Below are positions 34,875 through 47,954 of a stretch of DNA of 64,000 bases, in pieces. The notes below the pieces were generated by a model. The model searched no databases. It was given only the letters and a program-made list of their open reading frames with translations, and was not told the origin of the DNA. Source of the DNA: Bretschneidera sinensis (Eukaryota; Streptophyta; Magnoliopsida; Brassicales; Akaniaceae); contig CM043700.1 in NCBI GenBank assembly GCA_023935145.1, positions 32,535,501 through 32,599,500 of the forward strand. Reading direction: 5' to 3'. Numbering within the stretch: the stretch's first letter is position 1; every line of letters starts with the position of its first letter. Position numbers and translations under genes: made by a program.

Positions 34875-37788
34875 TCAATCAGGGAAGGTAAGTAAAGAAA
34901 TGAGAGACTCATAATTGGGGAAACGTGAAATGAGCTCAGAGCGTTTTGCTAGCTCAAAGTCCTCAAACTGAAAAGCAGGAGCGCAAGTGCATCCCACAAG
35001 GGAGTAGTGGCTCTCTGCATCTCTGGGCGGAGCTATGACCACAGTCCCATCTGGGGAAATGTCAATGTCTTTTGTAGGATAAGAGCCAAACCACACGTTT
35101 GGAGCAACTGTATACTGTGGCTGCTGATTATCTCCAAGCAGATCAGGCCCAACGCATGTCAATTTGATTTGGCCATTGTTCTCATTCAATTCCAATATCT
35201 GAAAGAACATATGTAGAGTTGGAAAGACAAAATATCAGAAAAAATGGGCAATGCTTATTGGAGGCGGAGAAAGTTCTGAAGATTAAAGAATTTCAGCTTC
35301 ATACAAAGTCAATTTTTATTAATAATTTGTTTTAAGCAGAATATATAACTGATGCATAAGGCATGTTCCCCCCTAGATTTTTTACACTCAAAAATTGGAT
35401 AGTCACTAGTACCTTAATGCTACTCCGACTTTTTCCATGTTTGGTGACTCTTCTGTCATATAACCAATCCCAAGCCCAGGTAAGAGGTTGGGCTGTGGTG
35501 AGTAGATGGGCAATGAATTCACCTCACGGGTCATGGACATGCAATGAAATGGCATGAAACCTAGAGCTACCCAACCCTAACATAGTTCATCAGCCAAGAA
35601 GACCAATCAATGAACCACTAATGAGAGATTTAATTTACGGTGCTTCATGAATAAGAGAAAGAAAGGTTGAAAGTGGACAATTATTAAAGCCAAAAGGGAA
35701 AAAGATGGACATAATATAAAAGAAAGTATGACCCTTTTATTTCCTTTTCACATAAATGACTTTATGTACTGATGAGCTCCTAAGAATTGATATCCCTAGT
35801 AGACAAAATATACACAAAAAGATAGTTTACAAAGGCACAACGAATTATGAAACATGTGGCTGTATGTAAGCAACCTTCAGTAAGGCTTCATCATATCTAG
35901 TTAAATTATTCATATACGTAAGTATACATTATAGCTAAGGATAATTTTGTGCATAGCCCAAGCAATGAACAACTTAAAACACTATAATTGAAATATTAAC
36001 ATCCGAAAAGTTCATTTAGCCAATGGTTAAAGAATCCTAACATTCCTCTGATCGTCACATAAAAAAAAAAAAAAAAAAAAACAATTCTAACCTAACTTGA
36101 GAAAGCTGATTAGATGATGCACACTAGTCTTATCTACCAGAGTTGAGTCAGGACCAATTTACCGTTATAGGTTCTCCCAAATAAAAATGCCAAGTCTCTG
36201 CACATGGTATACGATGGAGATGTGACACACTCCCAGATGGAAGCAAGAAGTAAATACAAGAGCTGACAGCACGATCAACCTTGTCTGCAAAGAAGCTACA
36301 GATCAGATCGTAGAAGTAAATATTAAATGTTAATTTACCAAAGAATCTGAAAGAACACAGCTTAAGTTGAATTTAAAATTTTGCATCCTAGAGGCTTAGA
36401 GTGAATAGTTGTTCAATGTTATTCATTTTTATCCAAATTACAACTCTTCAAGGAATAAAGAAAAATAACACAATCAAATTATGTCCCTACACTTCCTCAA
36501 AACTTCAAAGTCTAACCAAACATATTGGTTTCGAAATTTAAACTTGATCACATGAATGGTTCAGCTATGGAATCAACACGTATGACTCAGATTGCAAAGT
36601 TATTATGAAACAGCATACGCTTCAAAACATAAGACTCTTGTTGAACCTATAAATCAGAGAAACGCCCATAAGTTATCAGCACCATTCCCTGCTTAACTAC
36701 ATCAGTTCAATTCTTTTGAGAAAAATACCACATTGTTTATGATTTAATTAAATTAAAAGAAAACAGGATATTAAAGAAGGAATACATTAAGGTAAATTTG
36801 CTAATAGGTAGATAAGACTCGGTCAGCATCAGATTGTTCAGTATTGGATTCTTTTTGAAACTCCGATTGAGAAGAACTCAAAAGGTGGGTGTCAACTAGC
36901 TTAGTTGGTAGCGATTCTTGTCATTGCATAAGAGATGAAAGATCAAACACTACACATACTAAGAATAAGAGGGATAAGAGATGGGAGAAGGTTCCTGCCC
37001 TTTTTTTAAAAAAAAAAGAAAAAGAAAATCAAAAGCTTCGGTTTGACATATAGTGCATACTATAGTCACTCAGATCATGCCTCACTTCTACATTATATGG
37101 TAAAATGATAAGATTGGTGATATTTTTTCGTTTACCCCCGAATGTATTTTTTTGCCACAGGATGTTAGACATACTCACTTTCAAGTGAGTCAATGTAGAA
37201 ATATGTTAGTACTATTTATTTCATTCAAACTAATTCAAATCCATCAATACGAATAGAAATCGTACAGAGGATACTGAACTGCGCAAGGTAATCAACCCTC
37301 AAAGGCCCCTAATTTTATGCAGTATCAGGCGCAGCCTTAATTTTAAGTGAATCAACTTACGGTACCCTTCAAATCAATTCTAGAGAAGCACCCAAATAAA
37401 GAAAGAAAAGAAGGGAACTTAAAAATGATTGTGATTGGAGTTTACAGATTCAAATAGTAAGGAATACATCAAAAGATCAAGAACCAGATCGCATAGAAAA
37501 GGTACATGCTGCAGTTAGATACTGGGATCTAACTAAACAACCATAAAACTTAAATCATGCAAAACAATATTGAATACCCAGATAAGTAGATTGCATTGAG
37601 ATATTCATTAAAGAAAATAAATATATTTTATGGAGAATTAAAAGGGGAAAAAAAAGAAACTTACAATCAGAGGGAAGTTGAGATTTGGAGAGAAGGACGG
37701 AAGAGTCCCTGAAAGTTTCAGAGTAAAACCCGCCTTCTGGGTGGGCCTTCAAGTTCAATTTCGTTGCAATCTCTGTTGCTGCAGCCAT
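34875..37788 (-). CDS. DUF985 / Cupin_5 RmlC-like cupin protein
   Basis: Minus-strand exons 37788-37665, 36284-36163 and 35198-34875 join in phase (GT-AG) to 189 residues. Family blocks are HPEGGFYSETFR (residues 16-27), the metal-site-like motif SHLHRIPCAETWHFYLGEP in exon 2, and VWFGSYP plus LVGCTCAPAFQFEDFELA in exon 3. This is the whole-length single-domain plant form of PF06172, a small beta-barrel protein whose biochemical activity is not established. No transit peptide is evident. It converges on LSM1, as I recall for At1g19130 and At1g19120. No breaks were seen. Intron 1 contains a SINE-like element. Confidence 0.93.
36885..37025 (+). mobile_element. tRNA-derived SINE-like element in cupin intron 1
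   Basis: A box A-like TAGCTTAGTTGGTAGC (36897-36912) and a decayed box B-like GATCAAACAC (36941-36950) are spaced as in a tRNA promoter. The element ends with a pyrimidine run and A-rich tail. The flanks AACTCAAAAG (36875-36884) and AAATCAAAAG (37026-37035) agree at nine of ten positions and may be the target duplication. Confidence 0.5.
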
Positions 37789-38382
37789 TGTCTTGATGAT
37801 TGATGATGCCGTTCAATTCTCTCAGATATATTAGTCGTAGTTGTTAATGTATCTGTTTCAAGGGAGAACTTTTAAACATTTGCGTGGACTAGTTGGTAAA
37901 ACGCGGAAAGCACCAAACCGAGCAAAGAGCTCCACGTGGTTGTAGCCCATTAACACTTTAGCAGCTGGGTATGTTAGTGTTGCTATAGTTTGTTGTCAAG
38001 TCTAACCCTCCAACCTTTTCTTAGTTTTCTGCTTTGAGCATTGCTGGCGGAGAAAGAAAATAACCATTCATTTCAAATTATTACCCATCTCAACTCATCA
38101 ACAATAAGAATTTCAAACGTTAAAGTGGTAAACAGTTAAAATGATCACTTATTAATAAAGATTTTACAGATATTACTCTGTTAATAGTTCACTTGAGGAT
38201 GTTTACAAATATGTGACTATTTTGGAGGTTTTGTTATATTTGCTTTTCTGCTTTTATAACTGCTAGCATGTAAAGAAGAGTATGATACTACTCTGCTTTA
38301 CAAACTAATAGCATTTGATGCCTATGCATGTTACATGTAATTGATCGTATTTATTTATTGATAATAAATATTAATTTATAAC
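37789..38382. other. cupin promoter side and spacer
   Basis: Upstream region of the minus-strand cupin gene. No TATA box is clear. Ends at the border of the retroelement stack with the flank TTTATAAC. Confidence 0.5.
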
Positions 38383-38744
38383 TGTTGATATCGAAAATCT
38401 GTCAGGAAACTGATCGGCCGAGAAGCGATATATGCCCACACGAAACAAGGAAAACCTAGAAGTTGTTGGAGATTCGGTCCTTTGGGGATTCTTCGATGCC
38501 TAAATTAGAATAGGTTTTTTTTTGAAAATATGAAGAATCAGATTGAATAGAGAGCTGTGTATATGCGAGTTGAATGTATCTTTTGATTTGTGGGAGCCCT
38601 TTTTATAATGTGTTGGAGCATAATCCAATTAGGAGAATGGTTTTAGTGTTGTGATAAAAATAATATTCTCACAGATAGGATTGAAGTTATCTGTAAGTTG
38701 AATTTAAACGAGAACTTATCTATAGGTTAGAGTGGCAGAGGGTA
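38383..38744 (-). repeat. outer piece of the Tat element 3' LTR
   Basis: Matches the right LTR from its TGTTGAT border through GATTTGTGGGAGCCC. It contains about 130 bp missing from the right LTR, and is cut at 38744 by the Tekay insertion; the rest resumes at 47955. Confidence 0.85.
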
Positions 38745-38754
38745 TGTAATATCC

Positions 38755-38795
<41 letters not shown>

Positions 38796-40306
38796 GTGTG
38801 AACAGTAAAATTCGGTGGTCAACAGAGTTTCAAAGAAAGAAGAGTGAAAGGTGAAGGTGAAAAGTGAAAGGTGAAAGGTGAAAAGTGAAAGGTGAAAGGT
38901 GCAGGTGAAAAGTGAAAGGTGAAGGTGAAAAGTAAAAGGTGAAGGTGAAAAGTGAAAAGTGAAAAGTGCAGGTGAAAAGTGAAAGGTGAAAGTGAAAGGT
39001 GAAAGTGAAAGTGAAAGTGAAAATGAAAAAAAAAAATAAAAAATTGAAGCTGCTGATTTAAGTTGATGTTGCCTCGTTCGTGGATATGGTAGAAGGAGAG
39101 CTGCTTAAGTTTTTCAGTCCAGGTTTTTATGGTTCTAAAGGAATTTCGTTCATCTGTTTTCTCAAATCACTTGAGAGTTTAAAGAAAGGTTGAGGGAGCA
39201 AAATTTTGAAGAGATTTTCGGAAATATTTTATAGAGAATTACGAGAAGCTATCAGAATAGCAGAAGGTAATAAGGTAATGTTTATTTTAAAATTTTAGCA
39301 TTTATGAAAATTCCAGGAAGCTAAAGTGGAAATTTTCAAAATGTGTAGTTTATGAAGAAATGAATAAATAATTAGAAATTTAATTCAAATATTATGTCGG
39401 GTGTCGGTGGTCAACAATCGGGGGAAATTTCGGAGAAGAACGAGAAAGGCAATGAGGTGGTCCACGGGTAGCTTTAAGTACTACATGGTGAGTTGGATTT
39501 ACTTTAAGTAGTCTAAATAAAAAAATTAATTATTTAGTGATAATATTAAATTTAATTATTAAAGTATGTTTGGGTGATAGATGAAAAATTGATTTATGAG
39601 TATGATAGGAAATTTGGACATGTAGAAATATTTTTCGGTGAGAAGTGATATTTTTGGAAATAATAAGTTATTTAAGCATAAAAGAGATAAATAAATTATT
39701 GATGAGTTATAATTATGTTTTAACACGAATTATGATGAGATGAAATTTCGTGAATCTTGACAAGTTTTGATGGGTGATTTGATGTGATTTGGGATGAGAG
39801 GAATTTTTGAGAATAATGAGGTTAGCCAATTTTAAATATTTTGAATTTATATGTTGTTTTTTTTATATTGTTGTTTATATGCATATTTCATATCATTGTT
39901 CATATGCATATGCATTAAATGAAAAGAAAAGAACCGGGAAGGCAGCCGGTCTAATGAAGAGAAAAGAACCGGGAAGGCAGCCGGTCTAATGAAATAACCG
40001 TGACAGCCGGTATATGCTGGAATGAAAAGTGAAAACCGTGACAGCCGGTATATGCTGGAATTAACCGGGAAGGCAGGCGGTCTGATGAGAATAAAAAAAA
40101 AAAAAACCGGGAGGGCAGCCGGTCTAAGATAATAACAACCTGTCGACAGGTGGGAAGACGTTCCCATCATAATCATTCATTCATGACATCGGATTTAATT
40201 ATTGCTTGCATTATTAAAATGCTGATGTGTGGTGTATGATGGTGAATTTATTTAGAGATAGATGAGTCTCTTAGAGAGAGACAATTACCATGAGAAAATG
40301 AGAAGG

Positions 40307-40358
<52 letters not shown>

Positions 40359-40823
40359 GAATTATTTAATTGTTAGATATTTATGCTATTATCTAGTTAT
40401 AGGTGAAATAAATGATTAAATATGAATGGGTTATTTATGAGATTAGAATACTTTTAGTAAATTTAATTCACTGAGCTTGTGAAGCTCATCCCCCCATTGT
40501 ACAATGATTTCAGGTAACAATCAGGTCAAGTAGTTGGTGGGTCCCAGCTCAGACAGAATAAAATTCTGTAACCATGTACGTGTCCATATCCTCAGACTAG
40601 TGTGAAAAGAAAATAAATATTTGTAAATATTCATGCATCTTATGTTGTAAATTATATGTAAATTAATGTCAGATTTATATACCTCCCTTGTTGAGGTTGA
40701 TAATGAACTTTTTGTTAGTATTATTATTATTATTTTTTTTTGGTTGCATATATGTGTCGTGCTGAGATTCTCAAAATGTGAGGACTTCGTTTCGGGGTGG
40801 CCAACCCGGGATGGATCGTTACA
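38745..40823 (+). repeat. 5' LTR of the Tekay element
   Basis: 2079 bp, TGTAAT...TTACA. Contains an A-run of about 30, a GTGAAA-type minisatellite (38841-39027), tandem CCGTGACAGCCGGTATATGC and CCGGGAAGGCAGCCGGTCT units (about 39930-40130) and a (TA)n run (about 40318-40357). Confidence 0.93.
38841..39027 (+). repeat. GTGAAA-type minisatellite in the Tekay 5' LTR
   Basis: About 187 bp of mixed GTGAAAG, GTGAAG and GTGCAG words. The corresponding array in the 3' LTR (45915-46187) is about 86 bp longer. Confidence 0.9.
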
Positions 40824-40827
40824 ATTT

Positions 40828-40839
40828 TGGTATCAGAGC
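40828..40839 (+). other. primer binding site of the Tekay element
   Basis: TGGTATCAGAGC, complementary to the 3' end of plant initiator methionine tRNA, four bases after the 5' LTR end. Confidence 0.9.
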
Positions 40840-40926
40840 ATTAGGTTTTAAGATTCTGTAGACTGCATGAGAACCTAAAAAATGGAAGATCTAAATAAAT
40901 AATATTCTTAAATGTAGAGTCTGAGG

Positions 40927-43900
40927 ATGACACGTGGTCGTGCGAGAGCTAGGGGTAGAACTCTAAATCAGAAAGGACGTGGTAGACCCCCAATTTTTAG
41001 GAGGACTGAAGTAGAGGAGGAAGTTGAGTCTGTAGTTCCCTCAAGGGAACATGCCGATGGTGCAGCTAATACCAGTAAAGTTGGGAGAGAACCTGAGGGT
41101 AGGAATGATGAATTGAAAGAAGCCCTTAATCGTGCTATGGAAATGATGAATGCAACTGAAGAAAGGAGAAATGCAGCTGAAGAAAGGGCTAATAATTTAC
41201 AGAGAAGATTAGAGGAAAGGGATAGGAGAGAACCGGATGTGGTGAGACAAGAGGTTCCTGAAGGAAGGGTATTTACAAATGAGATGCAAGGGGATTGTTT
41301 TGTGAGGTTTCTTAAGTTTAAACCTCAGTCTTTTAGAGGATCTATAAATCCGGTGGAAGCTGAACAGTGGATCGAGCATGTGGAGAAATATTTTGAGGTC
41401 TTACCAGTGTCTGATAAACAGAAGGTTGCTTTTGCTTCGTTTATGCCGGAAGGTGAGGATTCTCAATGGTGGAAGGATATTTTGCCTAGGATGAGTTCAC
41501 AAATAGATCAACCTTTGACTTGGAATAAATTTAAGGATGAGTTTTTTTCAAAGTACTTTCCAGATACTTTTGGGGCACAACAAGAAAGAGAGTTTATCCA
41601 CCTAAAACAGGGAAATTTATCGGTGGTTGAATATGATAGTAAATTTATAGCCCTGTCGAGATTTGTACCTGAATTCGTGAATACAGAGCAAAGAAAATAC
41701 AAGAGATTTTTAGACGGGTTACACTACGAAATTCGTTCTAAACTCTCTTACATGGGCATAGGAAATTATGCTGTACTGGTAGATAAAGCATTACAGATTG
41801 AGAGGGATTTAATGGAGTTTAAAGGTATGAGAGATTGGTTGAAGAGAACTAGGTTTGAGAGATCTAGAGGTGGTAGCAGTATGGGTGTGCATGGCAGGAG
41901 ACCACCTCAGAGGGGGCGTTCCTTGTCACAAGGAACTGTAGGGCAGATTCAGAGGCAAGCAGGATCTGTTACTTCTGTAGCTCAGAGTAATATCGATGGG
42001 ACACCCCGATTTGGGAGGCATACTATGGGAATTGGGAGTCATGGTAGAGGAATAAGTATGCCACCAAGAGGAAGCGGTAATCTGATGTATGACCGGGAGT
42101 TAATTATTTGCTTTAAATGTAATCAGATGGGACATTTAGCTCGGAATTGCCCTACGCAGATATACTTTATATGTGGTGAGGGAGGACATGTTGCTGTAAA
42201 TTTCCCAGCGGGAAAATCTACTGACGTAAGTGTTGGAAGCGTTGGGGGAAGATCAATGGAGAAAGGAGGTGGATCAGGGGGTGTGCGAGGCAGAGGTCGA
42301 GGATCAGTAGCAGAGCGAGGACGTGGCAGTCAGATTCAGTCCAGAGATGGCAGAGTCTATGCTTTGACCCAACAAGATGCACAAGCCACTCCTGATGTTG
42401 TTATGGGTATGGTCTCTATTCTTGGTAGGCCTGCTAGATTATTGATTGATCCTGGTGCGACTCATTCTTTTGCATCTAGTAGTTATATGAAATCTATTGA
42501 TGCTAGTGCTAGTCCTATGATGCATGCAATTATTGTTGAGATTCCTACGGGAGATAGGATTATTATCAGAACAATCTATCAAGGGTGTGTGATTAATATT
42601 GCTGAAAGAGAATTTGAAGTTGATTTATTGCCTTTAGATATGACAGATTTTGATGTAATTCTGGGGATGAACTGGCTATCTGCATATCATGCTTGGGTAG
42701 ATTGTTTTAGGAAAAATGTAGTGTTCAGGATTCCCGGACAAGAGGAGTTTAATTTTCAGAGAGAACGTAAGATACTTGCAAATTGTCTGATTTCTGCCTT
42801 AACTGCTAGTAAATGGTTGAGGAAGGGTTGTGAGGGGTATTTAGCTTATGTAGTGGATTCTAGCAAGGAGGGTAGAAAGTTAGAAGATATTTTGGTAGTG
42901 AAAGATTTTCTTGATGTATTTCCTGAAGAGTTGACTGGGTTGCCTCCCAATAGAGAGATTGAATTTTCTATTGAAGTAATTCCAGGATCAGCACCCATAT
43001 CTATAGCACCCTATAGAATGGCCCCAGCTGAATTGAGAGAGTTGAAAGTTCAGCTTCAGGAGTTGCTAGATAAACAGTTTATCCAACCTAGTACATCACC
43101 CTGGGGAGCCCCTGTGTTATTTGTCAAGAAGAATGATGGGACATTGAGGTTGTGTATTGATTATAGATAATTGAATAAGATCACAATCAAAAATAGATAT
43201 CCTTTACCCAGGATAGATGACCTATTCGAGCAATTACAGGGAGCTAGAGTGTTCTCTAAGATAGACTTGAGGTCGGGATATCATTAATTGAGGATAAAAG
43301 AGGGGGACGTACCTAAAACTGCTTTTAGGACACGTTATGGTCATTATTAGTTCTTAGTGATCCCTTTTGGGTTGACCAATGCTCCTGCGGCATTTATGGA
43401 TCTTATGAACCAGGTGTTTAAACCATTCTTGGACAGATTTGTAATTGTGTTTATTGATGATATTTTAGTATATTCTAAGAATGAAGAGGAGCATATGCGA
43501 CATTTAGAGATAGTGTTGGAGATTCTGAGGAAGGAGAAATTATATGCGAAATTCTCTAAATGTGAGTTTTGGTTGGATGAGATATCTTTCTTGGGGCATG
43601 TTGTGTCGGGAGAGGGGATAGCAGTTGACCCACAAAAAGTAGAAGCAGTGTTGAATTGGGTGAGACCCACAAGTGTAACTGAAATTAGAAGCTTTTTGGG
43701 GTTGGCTGGATATTATAGAAGATTTATCCAAAAATTTTCTATGATTGCTGTACCTTTGACTAAATTGACCAAGAAGAATGTGAAGTTTAGGTGGTTAGAG
43801 GAATGTGAGAGAAGTTTCCAACTGTTGAAAGAAAAACTGACTACTGCCCCGGTATTAGTGCTTCCTTCTGGTAATGAAGGATTTGTGGTCTATAGTGATG

Positions 43901-45786
43901 CGTCGCATCAGGGATTGGGATGTGTGTTGATGCAACATGGGAAAGTTATAGCTTACGCATCTAGGCAACTGAAAAACCATGAGAAGAATTACCCAACCCA
44001 TGATTTAGAATTGGCTGCCATAGTTTTTGCTTTGAAGATTTGGAGACACCATCTATATGGAGCTAAGTGCGAAATTTTTACTGATCATAAAAGTTTGACA
44101 CATTTACCAACCCAGAAGGAGTTGAATCTGAGGCAGAGGAGGTGGATGGAATTGATTTGTGATTATGATTGTACAATTCATTATCATCCAGGAAAAGCTA
44201 ATGTAGTAGCTAATGCATTGAGTAGAAAAGCTACAGGGAGATTAGTGGTTATTGGGAGTCATAATACTAGCCTGATGATAGAATTAAAAAGAATGAGGAT
44301 GCAATTGAGTGTCAACGATAAAGGAGTATTAATGGCAAATATGGTGATACAATCTTCTATTATTGATCGCATATTTCAGATGCAGAGTAGAGATGAAGGG
44401 ATAGAAAAGATCAGGCAGGAAGTGATGAGTGGGAAGCCAACTGAATTTAGAATTAGAGAAGATGGAATGGTAGTATTGGGGCATAGATTTTGTGTTCCCA
44501 ACGATGTGGAGATGAGAAAAGAAATATTAAGGGAGGCTCATGATTCTGTATATTCCATGCACCCAGGTAATAATAAGATGTACAGGGGATTGAAACAAAA
44601 TTATTGGTGGTCAGGGATGAAGAAGGATGTAGCAGAATATATCTCTAGATGTTTGACTTGTCAACAGGTAAAGTCTGAGAATAGACATCCCGCAGGTTTA
44701 TTACAACCTCTTCCAGTACCTGAGTGGCCATGGGAAAATGTAAGTATGGATTTTGTCTCTGGTTTTCCTCGTACCCAGAAAGGGCATGATGCTGTGTGGG
44801 TTATAGTGGATAGACTTTCTAAGTCTTCACATTTTCTTCCTATCAAAACTACATGGAGTCCAGAGAAGTTAGCTGAGTTGTATGTGGCAGAGATAGTAAA
44901 ATTACATGGAGTACCCTTGAGTATCATATCAGATCGGGATTCTAGATTTACCTCTAGATTTTGGAAGGGTTTCCAAGAAGCTATGGGTACACAATTACAG
45001 TTTAGTACAGCTTTTCATCCACAAACTGATGGACAGACAGAGAGGATTATCAGGATACTAGAAGATATGCTGAGGGTAAGTGTATTAAGTTTCTCAGTAA
45101 GCTGGGATGCTTATTTGCCTTTGATCGAGTTTGCCTACAATAATCAGTATCAAACTAGTATTGGGATGGCACCTTTCGAGGCTTTATATGGCAGAAGATG
45201 TAGAACTCCAGTATTTTGGGAAGAAGTTGGAGAGAGAAAGATATATGGCCCAGAAATGATTGACTTGACTACTGAGAGAATCAAACTGGTTAGGGAAAAC
45301 CTCAGAGCAGCTCAGAACAGACAGAAGGGATATGCTGATAAAAGAAGACGACCTCTCGAGTTTCAAGTTGGTGACTGGGTATTTTTGAAGATATCTCCGT
45401 GGAAGGGAGTGTTGAGATTTAAGAAGAAGGGAAAGTTAAACCCAAGATTTATGGGGCCCTATGAGGTAATTGAGAGAATTGGGCCCGTAGCATATCGATT
45501 GAATTTGCCTCCGGAATTAAAGCAATTACATATTATTTTTCATGTGTCTCTACTGATGAAGTACTTGCACGATGAGTCCCATAATGTCACGAATCAGATA
45601 ATAAAAATTCAGAAAAACTTGACTTTTATGCTAGCACCAGTCAAAATCCTAGACAGAAAGGAGCAAGTTTTACGCAATAAAGTTATTCCTTTGATTCAAG
45701 TATTATGGCGCAATAAAGATATTGAAGAAGTCACGTGGGAACATGAAGAAATAATGAGGAAGGATTATCCCCAACTCTTTACTTGA
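40927..45786 (+). pseudogene. Tekay gag-pol with chromodomain, three in-frame stops
   Basis: One frame runs from ATG 40927 to TGA at 45784-45786, broken only by TAA 43168-43170, TAA 43285-43287 and TAG 43348-43350, all in the reverse transcriptase. In order: gag with a coiled-coil-like stretch and retrotrans_gag region; zinc knuckle [14 protein letters not shown] (about residues 397-410) with a second, decayed knuckle; protease [11 protein letters not shown]; reverse transcriptase with catalytic FIDDIL; RNase H ([10 protein letters not shown]); integrase with H-H-C-C and the D,D-35-E type blocks [17 protein letters not shown] and TDGQTERI; and a C-terminal chromodomain ([14 protein letters not shown]). 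Two stops are CAA-to-TAA type, as expected from cytosine deamination. Confidence 0.93.
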
Positions 45787-45835
45787 TTTCAGCAAGGAAA
45801 TTTCGGGGATGAAATTTTTATAAGGTCGGTAGAAT

Positions 45836-47949
45836 TGTAATACCCGTATTTGTAAAAAAAAAAAATTGGTGTGAATAGTAAAATTCAGTGGTCAACAGAG
45901 TTTCAAAGAAAGAATAGTGAAATATGAAGGTGAAAAGTGAAAGGTGAAGGTGAAAAGTGAAAAGTGAAAGGTGCAGGTGAAAAATGAAAGGTGAAAGTGA
46001 AAGGTGAAGGTGAAAAGTGAAAAGTGAAAAGTGAAGGTGAAAAGTGAAAAGTGAAAGGTGCAGGTGAAAAGTGAAAGGTGAAAGGTGAAAGTGAAAGGTG
46101 AAGGTGAAAATTGAAAGGTGAAGGTGAAAAGTGAAAAGTGAAAGGTGCAGGTGAAAAGTGAAAGATGAAAGTGAAAGTGAAAGTGAAAAAAAAAAAATTG
46201 AAGCTGCTGATTTAAGTTGATGTTGCCTCGCTCGTGGATATGGTAGAAGGAGAGCTGCTTAAGTTTTTCAGTCCAGGTTTTTATGGTTCTAAAGGAATTT
46301 CGTTCATCTGTTTTCTCAAACACTTGAGAGTTTAAAGAAAGGTTGAGGGAGCAAAATTTTGAAGAGATTTTCGGAAATATTTTATAGAGAATTACGAGAA
46401 GCTATCAGAATAGCAGAAGGTAATAAGGTAATGTTTATTTTAAAATTTTAGCATTTATGAAAATTCCAGGAAGCTAAAGTGGAAATTTTCAAAATGTGTA
46501 GTTTATGAAGAAATGAATAAATAATTAGAAATTTAATTCAAATATTATGTCGGGTGTCGGTGGTCAACGATCGGGGGAAATTTCGGAGAAGAACGAGAAA
46601 GGCAAGGAGGTGGTTCACGAGTAGCTTTAAGTACTACGTGGTGAGTTGGATTTACTTTAAGTAGTCTAAATAAAAAAATTTATTTTTTAGTGATAATATT
46701 AAATTTAATTATTAAAGTATGTTTGGGTGATAGATGAAAAATTGATTTATGAGTATGATAGGAAATTTGGACATGTAGAAATATTTTTCGGTGAGAAGTG
46801 ATATTTTTGGAAATAATAAGTTATTTGAGCATAAAAGAGATAAATAAATTATTGATGAGTTATAATTATGTTTTAACACGAATTATGATGAGATGAAATT
46901 TTGTAAATCTTGACAAGTTTTGATGGGTGATTTGATGTGATTTGGGATGAGAGGAATTTTTTAGAATAATGAGGTTAGCCAATTTTAAATATTTTGAATT
47001 TATATGTTGTTTTTTTTTATATTGTTGTTTATATGCATATTTCATTTCATTGTTCATATGCATATACATTAAATGAAAAGAAAAGAACAGGGAAGGTAGC
47101 TGGTCTAATGAAAAGAAAAGAACCGGGAAGGCAGCCGGTCTAATGAAATAACCGTGACAGCCGGTATATGCTGGAATGAAAAGTGAAAACCGTGACAGCC
47201 GGTATATGCTGGAATTAACCGGGAAGGCAGCCGGTCTGATGAGAATAAAAAAAAAAAAACCGGGAAGGCAGCCGATCTAAGATAATAACAACCTGTCGAC
47301 AGGTGGGAAGACGTTCCCATCATAATCATTCATTCATGACATCGGATTTAATTATTGCTTATATTATTGAAATGCTGATGTGTGGTGTATGATGGTGAAT
47401 TTATTTAGAGATAGATGAGTCTCTTAGAGAGAGACAATTACCATGAGAAAATGAGAAGGATATAAATATAAATATATATATATATGGGAATTATTTAATT
47501 GTTAGATATTTATGCTATTATCTAGTTATAGGTGAAATAAATGATTAAATATGAATGAGTTATTTATGAGATTAGAATACTTTTAGTAAATTTAATTCAC
47601 TGAGCTTGTGAAACTCATCCCCCCATTGTACAATGATTTCAGGTAACAATCAGGTCAAGTAGTTGGTGGGTCCCAGCTCAGACAGAATAAAATTTTGCAA
47701 CCATGTACGTGTCCATATCCTCAGACTAGTGTGAAAAGAAAATAAATATTTGTAAATATTCATGCATCTTATGTTGTAAATTATATGTAAATTAATGTTA
47801 GATTTATATACCTCCCTTATTGAGGTTGATAATGAACTTTTTGTTAGTATTATTATTATTATTTTTTGGTTGCATATATGTGTCGTGTTGAGATTATCAA
47901 AATGTGAGGACTTCGTTTCGGGGTTGCCAATCCGGGATGGGTCGTTACA
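45836..47949 (+). repeat. 3' LTR of the Tekay element
   Basis: 2114 bp, TGTAAT...GTTACA, preceded by the purine-rich tract. Same internal repeats as the 5' LTR but with a shorter A-run (12), shorter (TA)n and a longer GTGAAA array (45915-46187). Confidence 0.93.
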
Positions 47950-47954
47950 GGGTA

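Larger units (their letters stand above)
38745..47949 (+). mobile_element. Tekay/Del-type chromovirus (Ty3-gypsy), nearly complete
   Basis: A 9205-bp element with two LTRs (38745-40823 and 45836-47949), flanked by perfect 5-bp duplications GGGTA (38740-38744 and 47950-47954). It has a tRNA-Met-type primer site and a single gag-pol frame with a C-terminal chromodomain. LTR start TGTAATA and the purine-rich GGGGATGAAATTTTTATAAGG stretch before the 3' LTR are typical of Tekay. In about 800 bp compared by eye the LTRs differ at roughly 14 places (about 2%), so insertion was fairly recent. It sits inside the 3' LTR of the Tat element. Confidence 0.93.

Noticed and set aside
45892..46323. 143-residue minus-strand frame of repeated F/H/L/S words
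   Set aside because: Translation of the GTGAAA minisatellite in the Tekay LTR, not a protein.
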